A stretch of DNA of 64,000 bases. Source: Maribacter cobaltidurans. Its GTDB lineage: Bacteria; Bacteroidota; Bacteroidia; Flavobacteriales; Flavobacteriaceae. The notes beneath the pieces were generated by a model. It saw nothing but the letters and a program-made list of their open reading frames with translations, was not told the origin of the DNA and did not search any database. Shown in pieces: positions 9,507-18,631 of this stretch. Position 1 is the stretch's first letter; every line of letters starts with the position of its first letter. Location of the stretch: positions 124,001 through 188,000 of the forward strand of contig NZ_CP022957.1 in assembly GCF_002269385.1 (NCBI RefSeq), in the 5' to 3' direction. The position numbers and the translations under genes are program-made.

Positions 9507-10688
9507 ATGAACAACACTTCCACCTTACCTAGAACCTCAACCAAACCCTTAGCAGCCGCAGAAAAGGTATATCCAATTGCCCTAGATCTTAGGGAAGAAA
9601 CCGAAAAATCCAGAAAGCTTGCTAGCCCTATTGTTGAAAAACTGGCCGAGCAGGGACTTTTTCGAATGGCCCTTCCTAAATTCTTGGGTGGTATCGAAGA
9701 CAATCCGGTAGAAACATTAAATGTATATGAGCTCTTAAGCAGTGCTGAAGCATCGGTGGCTTGGATCACTTGGAATAATCATTTGGCCTGTACTTTTGGT
9801 AGATATTTGAATAAGGAGGACATGAAAAAGGTATATGGCGACCCTATGCATGTCTATGCCAATTCTACCAGACCGGAAGGATTTGCCAAAAAAGTGGCAG
9901 GGGGCTATATGGTTTCTGGACGTTGGACTTTGGTATCCGGATGCGAATTAGCAGATTGGTTTGTTTTGCGTTGTTTGGTTACCTCGGATGAAAATCCGGC
10001 AACCCTAGGTCCCGGTGCGGTCTTAAAACTCGTTTTTCTACCTAAAAAACAGGTAAAGATTATAGACACCTGGAGTGTAGGTGGATTGAGGGGAACCGGT
10101 AGTCATGATATTGAAGTGGAAGAAACCTTTGTGCCGGAAAATTTAGCCGTTGGTTTTGAAGATGATGTACCTTTAAAAACACCATATAGTAGATTACCTA
10201 TTGGATGTATCAATGCTTCTGGGAACGGCGCTATGTCCCTAGGCCTATTACGCGGTGCACTGGACGAACTTACTCAAATGTGCCTTGAACGTGTAACTCC
10301 TGGCAAGAATCCAGATTTAAGGGATAGACCAGCGGTGCAGGCCGCCTTGGCAAAGGGAAATACCATTTTGAAATCTCATAGGGCAGAATTACACCGTGCG
10401 GTAGATGCGCTTTGGAAGGCATCTGTAAATGGTGAGTCTTTTTCCGATGAACTTTTGGCAGATATCTGGTCGGCATCCTGTGAAGCGGCCTCCGCTTCCA
10501 GGGCAATGATTACTGAATTATTCGCCGTTGCGGGAACATCCTCTTTATATACCAAATTTAGGATGGAACGTATACATCGTGACATTCATGGTGTACTTCA
10601 ACATGGCATCGTACAACCGCATTGGATGAACCAAGCCGGTATGGCCTATGCAGGTCTTAAACCCACTGCGGCCATGTTTGGAATCTAA
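9507..10688 (+). CDS. Acyl-CoA-dehydrogenase-fold flavoprotein, DszC/HsaA-like monooxygenase group
   Basis: A 393-residue protein with the three-part acyl-CoA dehydrogenase fold. The N-terminal helical part includes LAEQGLFRMALPKFLGG. The middle beta part has GGYMVSGRWTLVSGCELADWF, and the C-terminal helical part ends with the conserved RIHRDIHGVLQHGIVQPHW region. The VSGRW..VSGC pattern and the late RDIH..QH motif are those of two-component flavin monooxygenases (DszC, HsaA, group D) rather than true acyl-CoA dehydrogenases. No flavin reductase or CoA ligase is nearby, so the substrate is unknown. Its place between sugar-nucleotide genes and a FemAB-like gene suggests a role in modifying the polymer or a precursor, which is inference. 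Confidence 0.75.
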   Translation: MNNTSTLPRTSTKPLAAAEKVYPIALDLREETEKSRKLASPIVEKLAEQGLFRMALPKFLGGIEDNPVETLNVYELLSSAEASVAWITWNNHLACTFGRYLNKEDMKKVYGDPMHVYANSTRPEGFAKKVAGGYMVSGRWTLVSGCELADWFVLRCLVTSDENPATLGPGAVLKLVFLPKKQVKIIDTWSVGGLRGTGSHDIEVEETFVPENLAVGFEDDVPLKTPYSRLPIGCINASGNGAMSLGLLRGALDELTQMCLERVTPGKNPDLRDRPAVQAALAKGNTILKSHRAELHRAVDALWKASVNGESFSDELLADIWSASCEAASASRAMITELFAVAGTSSLYTKFRMERIHRDIHGVLQHGIVQPHWMNQAGMAYAGLKPTAAMFGI

Positions 10689-10755
10689 ATAAACCCTTAT
10701 AAACCTTATTTGGTAGTTGGATTTTAAAAAAAATATCAAAATTTTAAAAATCGAT

Positions 10756-11817
10756 ATGATTGAAATACTAAAGGATAAAGAAGATTGGGTCGGGGCATTG
10801 AACACCATCGAACATACAGATTTTTATTTTTCCTACGATTACCATCATTTTTCCAAAAACCAAGAAGAGGAGCCCATCCTTATAAAGTATTCTACGGAGG
10901 AAGGAGTACTGCTCCTACCCTTACTTTTAAGAAATATAGAAGGCACAGCGTATAAAGATGCGATATCTGTTTATGGGTATGCGGGCGTTTTGACCAACAT
11001 ATCTGCTAAAGACTTTGATCGGGAATCGTTTCAGAAAACCCTTCACAATTTTTTTGAGGACAACCAGATTGTTTCTGTTTTCTCGAGGTTACATCCCTTT
11101 ATGGAGTATCAAGATGAACTATTGCAAGGATTGGGAAGTATATCGGATCAGGGCATGGTTGTTTATTTGGATTTATCCTTACCAATAGATGTGCAGCGGG
11201 CTGGTTTTAATCGCCGGTTGAAAACTTATTTAAATAAAGCTCGTAAAGTATGTACGGTATCCATGGGGACCACTGAGGAAGAATTGGATGCCTTTATCCA
11301 TCTTTATCACGAAAACATGAAACGGGTTGACGCCACAGAGAGTTATTTCTTTGATAAGCCCTATTTTGATGCCCTCATGGCCAGTAAAGATTATACCCCC
11401 TGTTTAATGGTCTGCAGGGACAACGAAAGCCAACAAATAATTGCAGGGGCGATTTTTGTTAAAAAGGATAATATGGTACAATATCATTTATCTGGACTTC
11501 ATGAGGACTTTTTTGAGCTTAACCCTATTAAACTCATAATCGATGAGATGCGACTTATAGCCTCCGAAGAAGGGTATGAGTTCATGAATCTTGGTGGTGG
11601 ACGGGGCGGAAGCAATGAGGACTCCTTATTTCGTTTTAAAAGTGGGTTTTCCAAAGCATTTAAGGATTTTAAACTTTGGAAATACATTGTGAATGACAAG
11701 GTTTACAATGATTTATGCCAAAAACATTTGGATGGGCATTCGGAAGTTGATATTAAAGAAGTAACTTTTTTTCCTGCCTATCGAGCACCATATTCTTCAA
11801 TTTTTAATATGACATAG
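10756..11817 (+). CDS. FemAB/GNAT-fold N-acyltransferase-like protein
   Basis: A 353-residue protein with tandem GNAT-type halves as in FemAB/FemX and the Acetyltransf_6 family. The second half shows QYHLSGLHEDFF, then FMNLGGGRGGSNEDSLFRFKSGFS, the conserved glycine-rich end of these proteins. Family members transfer amino acids or acyl groups to amino sugars or cell-wall precursors. I start it at ATG 10756 (MIEILKDKED); the frame stays open to a TTG at 10717, but the extra residues are low-complexity AAA/AAT codons. It follows the flavoprotein gene by 67 bp and is closed by a strong terminator, so the two may form one unit. Confidence 0.75.
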   Translation: MIEILKDKEDWVGALNTIEHTDFYFSYDYHHFSKNQEEEPILIKYSTEEGVLLLPLLLRNIEGTAYKDAISVYGYAGVLTNISAKDFDRESFQKTLHNFFEDNQIVSVFSRLHPFMEYQDELLQGLGSISDQGMVVYLDLSLPIDVQRAGFNRRLKTYLNKARKVCTVSMGTTEEELDAFIHLYHENMKRVDATESYFFDKPYFDALMASKDYTPCLMVCRDNESQQIIAGAIFVKKDNMVQYHLSGLHEDFFELNPIKLIIDEMRLIASEEGYEFMNLGGGRGGSNEDSLFRFKSGFSKAFKDFKLWKYIVNDKVYNDLCQKHLDGHSEVDIKEVTFFPAYRAPYSSIFNMT

Positions 11818-11854
11818 AAAATTTCATATCACCTTTTTAAATACACATCTTATT

Positions 11855-11896
11855 AAAAAACGAGCTATTATCCATTAAAAATAATAGCTCGTTTTT
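11855..11896 (+). terminator. Rho-independent terminator after the FemAB-like gene
   Basis: A perfect inverted repeat (arms 11855-11871 and 11881-11896, core CGAGCTATTAT / ATAATAGCTCG) with a 9-base loop runs into a T-tract. It lies 38 bp after the stop codon at 11817. It separates the sugar-nucleotide segment from the lipoprotein gene. Confidence 0.88.
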
Positions 11897-12199
11897 CTTT
11901 GAAACATACAGTAAGTCTTAAAAAAAGTACATCTGCCAAGTGAAAATTAATTCTGGCTATACCTGAGTAATTTTAAAATCGGTTTTGGCTATTTCGAATA
12001 TTCTTTTATTTCCGAAATAAATGTTAAAAAAAACTACTTTTTATCGAAAACCATTTTTTTTTTGATCCAAAAAGTAATCCATACTCGTAATATTGAAGAT
12101 GTTTAATAACAATTCATCGAATAAAACCGTTATTTCATCGTTAGTTTAAATAATAAAAGTATTCTTAAATCCCTAAATCTTGATTAATTAATTTTACCC
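11897..12199. other. AT-rich intergenic region before the toroid lipoprotein gene
   Basis: About 300 bases with long A and T runs (for example around 12050-12063). No TAnnTTTG box, no strong hairpin and no coding content were recognised. The promoter of the following gene must lie here or it relies on read-through. Confidence 0.4.
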
Positions 12200-13720
12200 A
12201 TGATGCGATACCTACAAAACCCTACACGCATGGCTGCAATTCTATGTTTACTTTTTATCTTTCAATCCTGCAGTAAAGATGCCGACCTACTTTCCGATTA
12301 CGTTATCAATAATGAGAAAAGCCTTGCCCTCCAAAAATATGTGGTGAATGACCAATTTTACGTTACCAATTCAAACAGCATTATCCTAGATGTACTAAAT
12401 AATGACAGGTTCAACAATCCGCAAGGCGTAACCATCACCGAAACCTCACTCCCTGAAAATGGGAATGTGGTCATCAATTCCGACAATACCTTAACTTATA
12501 GCCCCAAAACAGAAGTAACGGAAACGCAGGAGTTTACGGATACTTTTACCTATACCGCAGAAGAAGTACAGGAAGATGGTACAACCACAGAGGAAGAAGG
12601 GACAGTTACAGTCAGCAATGATGACGTTCACAGAACGCCTACAAGTATAAGTGCAAAGGTCCAAAAGTGGAAAAAATTATTTGATGAACAGGTCTTGGAT
12701 GATCAATATCAGCTGTCTTTATCCCTATCTAATAACTTAGGGGACTTGTATTATTTGGATGTATCACCTTATGTCTATATGTTTCAAGTCACTGGTGAAG
12801 ATTCTTATATGGATTTTGCAATGAAGCTTTTTAAGAACAGAATGGATAATGCAATAGTGGCAAAAAATGTTTACAACTCCAATTACACACAATCTTTCAA
12901 TGATTCATATTTAACATGGATTTGTGATGGTGACGGAGTTACAAAACAGTGTCAAGAGAATACTGGAGAAATATCGCTCAATGAATCTCGGGCTATGCGT
13001 ACCGTTGCCAGAATGTTATATGTTTTATCAAAAAGCCCTTCCTATTTGGAAAGGAATAATAATCAAGAAAATTTTGAAAATATGTTATCTTGGTTTCAAA
13101 CAAATATTTGGAATAAATGGATTGATAGAGGCCTGGGGCATATTTATAGAAGTAGAACACACATGGCTAGCCACTGGGCCCAAATAGCGTGGTTTCTGAA
13201 TAAAATAACTGGCGACGAAAAATACAGGAAATATTACATTGGATGGAGCTCTGGTTTTTTAGAGGGTGAATTCAAAGGCGAATCGATGAGAAAACAGTTA
13301 AGGGAAGTAAATCTTTCCGGAAAGAAAGGCTATGTATGGAATGGAGCATGGGGTGTTATGACCGGATCAAATGATATAAGTCATGCCAACGCCGAAGTTG
13401 AGCTTATGGTTTTAGGGGCTGAAATGAACGATTATTGGACCTTGGATGATATGGATGCCCTAATTAACACCTTTGATGAATTAATTTTTGTGTCTAATAG
13501 TTGGGATGAATCCACCTACTACATAGATGGCAGTGGTTCCGGATCCGCCTTATGGGATCAAGGATGGGTGCAATTAGGTAGATTCTCGCAAGAATTGCAA
13601 AACAAGCTAGAAAATGCAGAGCTTTTACCCCCCTATTTTTACTATCAAAAAATTCGCCTAGCAAATATGGCTTATAATCAGGCTTTTCTTGAGCAAAAAT
13701 TATTTTATCCTGAATATTAA
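12200..13720 (+). CDS. Lipoprotein with Ig/cadherin-like domain and predicted helical-toroid domain
   Basis: A 506-residue predicted outer-membrane or surface lipoprotein (lipobox FQSC, Cys24). Residues about 50-140 form a beta-rich domain with VLDVLNNDRF and NSDNTLTYSP, the pattern of tandem Big/cadherin-like repeats. The remaining 350 residues are helical and Trp/Tyr-rich, with RAMRTVARMLYVLSKS, SRTHMASHWAQIAWFLNK, SHANAEVELMVLGAEM and GSALWDQGWVQLGRF. Repeated helix pairs with conserved His, Trp and Asp suggest an alpha/alpha toroid, the scaffold of many polysaccharide lyases and glycoside hydrolases. I cannot assign a family. Its place in the locus suggests trimming, epimerising or anchoring of the polymer (inference). 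It stands alone between two terminators. Confidence 0.6.
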   Translation: MMRYLQNPTRMAAILCLLFIFQSCSKDADLLSDYVINNEKSLALQKYVVNDQFYVTNSNSIILDVLNNDRFNNPQGVTITETSLPENGNVVINSDNTLTYSPKTEVTETQEFTDTFTYTAEEVQEDGTTTEEEGTVTVSNDDVHRTPTSISAKVQKWKKLFDEQVLDDQYQLSLSLSNNLGDLYYLDVSPYVYMFQVTGEDSYMDFAMKLFKNRMDNAIVAKNVYNSNYTQSFNDSYLTWICDGDGVTKQCQENTGEISLNESRAMRTVARMLYVLSKSPSYLERNNNQENFENMLSWFQTNIWNKWIDRGLGHIYRSRTHMASHWAQIAWFLNKITGDEKYRKYYIGWSSGFLEGEFKGESMRKQLREVNLSGKKGYVWNGAWGVMTGSNDISHANAEVELMVLGAEMNDYWTLDDMDALINTFDELIFVSNSWDESTYYIDGSGSGSALWDQGWVQLGRFSQELQNKLENAELLPPYFYYQKIRLANMAYNQAFLEQKLFYPEY

Positions 13721-13741
13721 AATAAAAATTAAAATGTATTG

Positions 13742-13771
13742 AAAAAGTCCAATTTAACTTGGGCTTTTTTT
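13742..13771 (+). terminator. Rho-independent terminator after the toroid lipoprotein gene
   Basis: Arms AAAAGTCCAA and TTGGGCTTTT (one G-T pair) enclose a short loop and run into seven Ts, 22 bp after the stop at 13720. Confidence 0.8.
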
Positions 13772-14048
13772 ATTACATTTTTTATGGATACTATCGATTA
13801 ATTATTTAGATTATCCGATTATCATCTAACTTTACAAAGTATTGGATGAACTTTACATGCTCGCATAAAATCCAAATGAGAGTAGTAGATTTCATTTATA
13901 AAAAGGTATCTATTTTCGGTTAACAACTATTAAGTGCTTATACTTTGGAAATAATTTTTTTATAATAACGTTATTTTATGATTGTGATAATTAAAATTGT
14001 AGCATTGTTAATTTTTAGCTTAACAATTTTAAATTTATTTATTCAGAA
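13772..14048. other. AT-rich leader region upstream of the polymerase gene
   Basis: About 280 very AT-rich bases. TATACTTTGG at 13938-13947 resembles a -7 box but has three instead of two bases between TA and TTTG. A perfect hairpin sits just before the next start codon (listed separately). No coding content was recognised. Confidence 0.4.
14004..14027 (+). repeat. Perfect 8-bp inverted repeat in the wzy leader
   Basis: ATTGTTAA (14004-14011), loop of 8, TTAACAAT (14020-14027), followed by TTTAAATTT. It ends 21 bp before the ATG of the polymerase gene. It could be an operator, a leader attenuator or a translation-blocking hairpin; being AT-only apart from one G-C pair per arm it is a weak terminator. 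Confidence 0.4.
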
Positions 14049-15245
14049 ATGAGTCAGGCGACTAAACCTAACACCTTAATCGGGTTTATAATAATCTTAA
14101 CAATATTATTCCTTATTGCCTTAGGGCCGTATTTTAAATTACAGCAGTTGGTAACCATGGGGCTTCTGCCATCGTTGGCTTTAATCGCTTTTTTTTACGA
14201 TGTAAAGGATATAACCGCTAATAAAAGGGAGTTTTTAGTTTTTTTATTAATTTTCTTTTTGTCCTTCACCACAGTTTTTTATTATTTAGGTTATGATGAA
14301 TATAGTAGATCCCTAAGTTCCTTTTTTGGAGCCATAGTTTCGGCCTACATCGCACTTGGCTTTACCAAAAACACAAATTATAGCACTTACTTTCATATAG
14401 GGTATATTTCTTCAGTATTGGTTCTATTTTCCATAATGATTAAGAATGGGAATATTGGATTGAATTTTGCTTCGGCCGTGGACTTCAGAGATCGTTTTAT
14501 GCTGAATGCCAACGCCTATTCTTACTATTGTGTCTTTGCAAATTTCTCTTTAATTTATCTATACCTTAAAAAAGGTAGTAAATTTCTTCTTACCTTGCTA
14601 ATAACGCTCCCAATTCTATTTATGGTGATTACTTTTACCACCCAATCAAGAGCGGGATTATTATTGGTAATCCTAATTAATCTAAGCTTCTGGCTTTTTA
14701 TTAATAAACCCAAGAAACTATCAAAACTAAAAAGCCTAGGACGGAAATTTTTAATTGGTTTAGCTTTAGTTTTATTTGCACTACAATTTATTAATATTTA
14801 TCAGGGATCAAGAATTCAACAAAGAGTATCGCAAACAGACACTAAAAAGGACCCTCGGGAATTACTAGTAAAGGAAGGATTAGAAGTGTTTAGTGAAAAC
14901 CCAATCATTGGAGTAGGCCTCGGACAATTTCCCTTGTACAGTAAGTATGGGCTGTTTACCCATAATTCCTATACCGAAATATTAGCAGAGCAAGGTATTG
15001 TGGGTGGTATTTTACTTTTAATTCTCTATTTAATCCCAACCCTTCAAAGTTTTCGCAATTATCGAAATGACCCTGAAAACCCTTTTTTTAAATTTTATCT
15101 GACTTTTTTTATAATCTTTTTGCTTTATAATAATGCCTATGTATTTTATAAATTTCCATTTTCTATGATGTACTTTTTTCTGATAATAAGTCTTCAAAAA
15201 AGATGCACTACATATTTTAATAGAAAAGGATTAAACATCAATTAG
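14049..15245 (+). CDS. O-antigen polymerase/ligase family protein (Wzy)
   Basis: A 398-residue polytopic membrane protein with roughly ten hydrophobic segments from residue 11 on. The signature region of the Wzy_C/O-antigen ligase family is visible near residues 290-325: NPIIGVGLGQFPLY, HNSYTEILAEQGIVGG. In a Wzx/Wzy locus this is the polymerase that joins lipid-linked repeat units in the periplasm. It is 8 bp upstream of the Wzx gene and marks the start of the AT-rich, strain-variable core of the locus. Confidence 0.85.
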   Translation: MSQATKPNTLIGFIIILTILFLIALGPYFKLQQLVTMGLLPSLALIAFFYDVKDITANKREFLVFLLIFFLSFTTVFYYLGYDEYSRSLSSFFGAIVSAYIALGFTKNTNYSTYFHIGYISSVLVLFSIMIKNGNIGLNFASAVDFRDRFMLNANAYSYYCVFANFSLIYLYLKKGSKFLLTLLITLPILFMVITFTTQSRAGLLLVILINLSFWLFINKPKKLSKLKSLGRKFLIGLALVLFALQFINIYQGSRIQQRVSQTDTKKDPRELLVKEGLEVFSENPIIGVGLGQFPLYSKYGLFTHNSYTEILAEQGIVGGILLLILYLIPTLQSFRNYRNDPENPFFKFYLTFFIIFLLYNNAYVFYKFPFSMMYFFLIISLQKRCTTYFNRKGLNIN

Positions 15246-15253
15246 AATAAAGA

Positions 15254-16702
15254 ATGTCATTAAAGGTAAAAGCGGTAAATGGATTTAGTTGGACTTTTTT
15301 TGAAATGCTCTTTAGTCAAGGTGTAGTGTTTATAGTTGGTGTGATCTTGGCAAGAATTCTAACGCCAGAAGATTTTGGGATTATTGGAATTATTACTGCT
15401 TTTTTAGCAGTTTCAAATTCCATTATAGAAGGTGGTTTAGGAACTGCTCTACTTAGAAAATTGGATGCTAATAATGTTGACTTCAATACAGTTTTTTATA
15501 CCAATCTTATTTTAGGTGTTGCGCTATATTTTTTACTATTCTTCACTTCCGATTATCTAGCCCACTTTTTTGAAATCCCCATACTATCAAGAATATTTAA
15601 GTATGCCGGATTGATTATGATTATAAATGCATTCACCATTATTCACCGTACCATTTTAACTAGAGATTTGAATTTTAAACTTTTAGCACTCATTTCGGTT
15701 GTATCTTCAATTTTAAGTGGTGTAGTTGCCATCTTTTTGGCCTATAATAACTATGGTGTGTGGAGCCTATTGTCTTTAATTATATTAAAACCTTTAATAA
15801 ACGCAATATTACTATGGTACTATAATCAATGGTGGCCAGGATTTCAGTTTTCAAAACAAAGTTTTCTAAATCTTTTTGATTATGGTTATAAAGTATTATT
15901 ATCAGGATTAATAAACACGATTTACAAAAATATTTATTATGTAATTATCGGTAAGTTTTTTTCGCCTTCCTCTTTAGGTTATTACACTCGGGCTGAACAA
16001 TTTCAAGGTCCAATTTCCGGAAATATTACCAGATCGATTGGAAAAATTAGTTTTCCAATATTATCAACCTTTCAGAATGACAAAGGAAAATTAAAATCAG
16101 GATTTATTAAATTTTTGAAATTTAGTGTTTTTATAAATTTTCCGGTAATGCTCAGTATTGCGGGATTGGCTAAACCTTTAATTCTTCTTCTTATTGGTAA
16201 TAAATGGGAGACCTCAATCTATTATTTACAAATTCTTTGTGTATCAGGTATGCTTTACCCATTACATATATTACACTTGAACCTCTTGTTGATAAAAGGT
16301 TACTCCAATTTACAGCTCAAATTGGAGGTCATAAAAAAAATTATTCTAATTCCTCTTATAGTAATTAGTGCATTTATCAGTATAGAGGCAATGTTATATG
16401 GACTTGTGTTTTTTTCAATAGTCGAATTATTCATAAATAGTTTTTATACTAAAAAAATCATTAACTATTCATATTTGGAACAGCTTAAAGATACTATACC
16501 TGCAATCTTAATCGCAACTTTAACATTTTTAGTTATATTTTCAATTAGTCTTTTAAAGATTTCTCTTTTTTATATGCTATTATTACAAGTCGTATCAGGA
16601 CTATTAGTTTTTATTTTAATTAATGAAATTTTGAAACAAGAGATATATCTAGAGATACGAACTAAAATTATAAAATTTCTAAGTTCAATAAGCAAGTCTT
16701 AA
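15254..16702 (+). CDS. Polysaccharide flippase, WzxC-like (MOP superfamily)
   Basis: A 482-residue membrane protein with about 12-14 predicted helices. It begins SLKVKAVNGFSWTFFEMLFSQG and carries ARILTPEDFGIIGIITAFLAVSN, the N-terminal hallmark of the Polysacc_synt_3/WzxC subgroup of flippases. LGYYTRAEQFQGPISGNITRSIG in the middle is equally typical. It should move undecaprenyl-linked repeat units across the inner membrane. It follows wzy by 8 bp and precedes the acyltransferase gene. Confidence 0.92.
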   Translation: MSLKVKAVNGFSWTFFEMLFSQGVVFIVGVILARILTPEDFGIIGIITAFLAVSNSIIEGGLGTALLRKLDANNVDFNTVFYTNLILGVALYFLLFFTSDYLAHFFEIPILSRIFKYAGLIMIINAFTIIHRTILTRDLNFKLLALISVVSSILSGVVAIFLAYNNYGVWSLLSLIILKPLINAILLWYYNQWWPGFQFSKQSFLNLFDYGYKVLLSGLINTIYKNIYYVIIGKFFSPSSLGYYTRAEQFQGPISGNITRSIGKISFPILSTFQNDKGKLKSGFIKFLKFSVFINFPVMLSIAGLAKPLILLLIGNKWETSIYYLQILCVSGMLYPLHILHLNLLLIKGYSNLQLKLEVIKKIILIPLIVISAFISIEAMLYGLVFFSIVELFINSFYTKKIINYSYLEQLKDTIPAILIATLTFLVIFSISLLKISLFYMLLLQVVSGLLVFILINEILKQEIYLEIRTKIIKFLSSISKS

Positions 16703-16743
16703 ACTAAACAAGATCAAGAAAATAAATAAGACCCTGATTGCAT

Positions 16744-17262
16744 ATGAAACAAATTGCCTTTTTTTTCTATAAAGCAGTTGCTATTCATTTACCAAAATCA
16801 ACATTTTTTGTCATTGGACCTTTTGGTAAATTTTTACGAAACTTTTGTGCTCGGAAAATGTTTGCCAAATGTGGAGACCATATAAATATTGAAAAAGGAG
16901 CTCGTTTTGGACGCGGGGAGAACATTGTAATCGGAAATTATTCAGGAATAGGCATTAATGCAGCAATACCCGACAATACAATTATTGGAAATTACGTCAT
17001 GATGGGACCGGATTGTATTATCTACCATGCGAATCATGATTTCTCTGATGTGAATACACCTATGTGTTTTCAGGGACATGAACCTCAAAGACAAACTATA
17101 ATTGGAAACGATGTTTGGATTGGTGGCAGAGTCATTATAACCCCAGGAAAAAAAATAGGAGATGGTGTCATTATTGCGGCGGGAAGTGTTGTCACAAAAG
17201 ATTTGGAGGATTATGGAATATATGGAGGAAATCCGGCTAAACTTATTCGCAAAAGAAAATGA
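16744..17262 (+). CDS. Hexapeptide-repeat O-acyltransferase (WcaF/Maa-like)
   Basis: A 172-residue left-handed beta-helix acyltransferase. Hexapeptide repeats run through IVIGNYSGIGINAAIP and TIIGNDVWIGGRVIIT to VIIAAGSVVTKD; the C-terminal YGGNPAKLIRKRK is standard. The likely catalytic His lies in YHANHDF. It probably acetylates a sugar of the repeat unit or its precursor. I chose ATG 16744 (MKQIAFFFYK) over the TTG two codons earlier. The next gene begins 3 bp after its stop. Confidence 0.85.
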   Translation: MKQIAFFFYKAVAIHLPKSTFFVIGPFGKFLRNFCARKMFAKCGDHINIEKGARFGRGENIVIGNYSGIGINAAIPDNTIIGNYVMMGPDCIIYHANHDFSDVNTPMCFQGHEPQRQTIIGNDVWIGGRVIITPGKKIGDGVIIAAGSVVTKDLEDYGIYGGNPAKLIRKRK

Positions 17263-17265
17263 TTA

Positions 17266-18483
17266 ATGAAAAATAAGAAAAAAGACCTATATATTATAAA
17301 TACAAATTACCCGTATGGAAAAACAGAAACTTTTTTAGAAAACGAGGTGGTTTTCCTTGCTCCTTATTTTAATAAAATATATCTGTTCCCATTAAATTAT
17401 CCTTCTAAGGACTTTTTTGTTCGAGAAGTCCCTCCTAATGTAGTTTATAAAAGTGCTTCGTTAGATAAGAAACACTATAAAAGAATACTTAAATTTTTAT
17501 TCAAACGTTCGCCTTCAAAAAATCATATTTTTGATTTGGTCAATCTTTTTAAATCTGATAAGGGGCATTATGGTTCAAAACTTAAAAGGTGGTTTTTTTC
17601 ATTTCTTATAGACCGTGCATTTTATAAGTCTAAACATTTTAAGTTCATTAAGAATAATATTAAACCTAACGATATTCTCTATTTTTATTGGGGAGGGTCA
17701 AAAAGCATTTATGCCTCAAGATTCAATCATCCAAATACCTTTATTCGTATTCATGGCGGTGAAATAAATTTCGAGCGAAACCGGGGTTATATTCCGCTTT
17801 TTAATAAATTATTTAAGAGTAACGCTACTTATCTTGCTATTTCAGAAAAAGTTCGCGAAACTATTATTAAATACAATAAAGGAATAAACGTGGTAGTTAA
17901 TCGCCTAGGTACTTATGACTATGGGTTGGGGCCTATTAATGAAAAAAAAAGTACCATTTGTATTGTGTCCTGTTCTAACGTCATACCCCTGAAAAGAGTC
18001 CATTTAATATTAGAGGCTCTAGATCAGATTAAAGATATCAATGTTGAATGGGTACATTTTGGGGATGGTCCATTGTTAAAGGAGATTAAAATTAAAGCCA
18101 AAAAGTTAAGTAGTAATATTACACCCATCTTTAAAGGTAGAGTTCTAAACCAAACAGTCTTAAATTTTTATAAAAAAAATAGTGTCGATGCTTTTATAAA
18201 TGTTAGTACAACGGAAGGAGTTCCAGTAAGTATAATGGAGGCTCTCTCATTTGGAATCCCATGCTTTGCCACAGATGTTGGTGCTACTGCTGAAATTGTA
18301 AATAACAAAAATGGCAAGATTGTACCAAAAGAATTTGATAGCAAAGAAATTGTAAAGTTTATTTATAAAATAAAAACGTCCAATTATATTCAAAAAAGAA
18401 GTAAGGCTAGAGAAACTTGGGAACTGGATTACAATGCGAATAAAAACTATAAAAAACTAATAGAATTATTCTACAGCACGTAA
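17266..18483 (+). CDS. Glycosyltransferase family 4 (GT-B fold)
   Basis: A 405-residue retaining glycosyltransferase. The N-terminal acceptor domain starts with LYIINTNYPYGKTETFLENEV, a beginning common in WcaL/AmsK-like enzymes. The C-terminal Glycos_transf_1 domain has WVHFGDGPL and the EX7E motif in STTEGVPVSIMEALSFGIPCFA. It should add one sugar to the lipid-linked repeat unit on the cytoplasmic face. Donor and acceptor cannot be predicted. Codon use is strongly AT-biased, as in its neighbours. Confidence 0.87.
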   Translation: MKNKKKDLYIINTNYPYGKTETFLENEVVFLAPYFNKIYLFPLNYPSKDFFVREVPPNVVYKSASLDKKHYKRILKFLFKRSPSKNHIFDLVNLFKSDKGHYGSKLKRWFFSFLIDRAFYKSKHFKFIKNNIKPNDILYFYWGGSKSIYASRFNHPNTFIRIHGGEINFERNRGYIPLFNKLFKSNATYLAISEKVRETIIKYNKGINVVVNRLGTYDYGLGPINEKKSTICIVSCSNVIPLKRVHLILEALDQIKDINVEWVHFGDGPLLKEIKIKAKKLSSNITPIFKGRVLNQTVLNFYKKNSVDAFINVSTTEGVPVSIMEALSFGIPCFATDVGATAEIVNNKNGKIVPKEFDSKEIVKFIYKIKTSNYIQKRSKARETWELDYNANKNYKKLIELFYST

Positions 18484-18541
18484 AATAAAAAATAGTTTAA
18501 ATTGAATATTTCAATTATTTAAGTACCTAAGTATAAAAGTG

Positions 18542-18587
18542 TTTACGAAATCAAAGTTATCATTGTGTTATATTCTTTTTTCGTAAA
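18542..18587. repeat. 9-bp inverted repeat TTTACGAAA / TTTCGTAAA
   Basis: Perfect arms at 18542-18550 and 18579-18587 enclose a 28-base AT-rich loop between two glycosyltransferase genes. There is no T-tract after the second arm, so it is not a canonical terminator. The core TTACGAA / TTCGTAA recurs at 23534-23564. Confidence 0.45.
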
Positions 18588-18598
18588 TCCAATAAGCC

Positions 18599-18606
18599 TA
18601 AATTTG
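18599..18606 (+). promoter_or_regulatory. Candidate -7 element upstream of the second GT4 gene
   Basis: TAAATTTG fits TAnnTTTG exactly and lies 26 bp before the ATG at 18632. No TTG at 17-23 bp upstream was found, so the box is supported only by its -7 half and its location. The 148-bp gap here is the largest between the core glycosyltransferase genes. Confidence 0.35.
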
Positions 18607-18631
18607 AGCCATAATCATATCACGTATTAAT

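Noticed and set aside
18542..18587. Inverted repeat as a rho-independent terminator
   Set aside because: The loop is 28 bases, the stem AT-rich and the T-run lies before, not after, the second arm.
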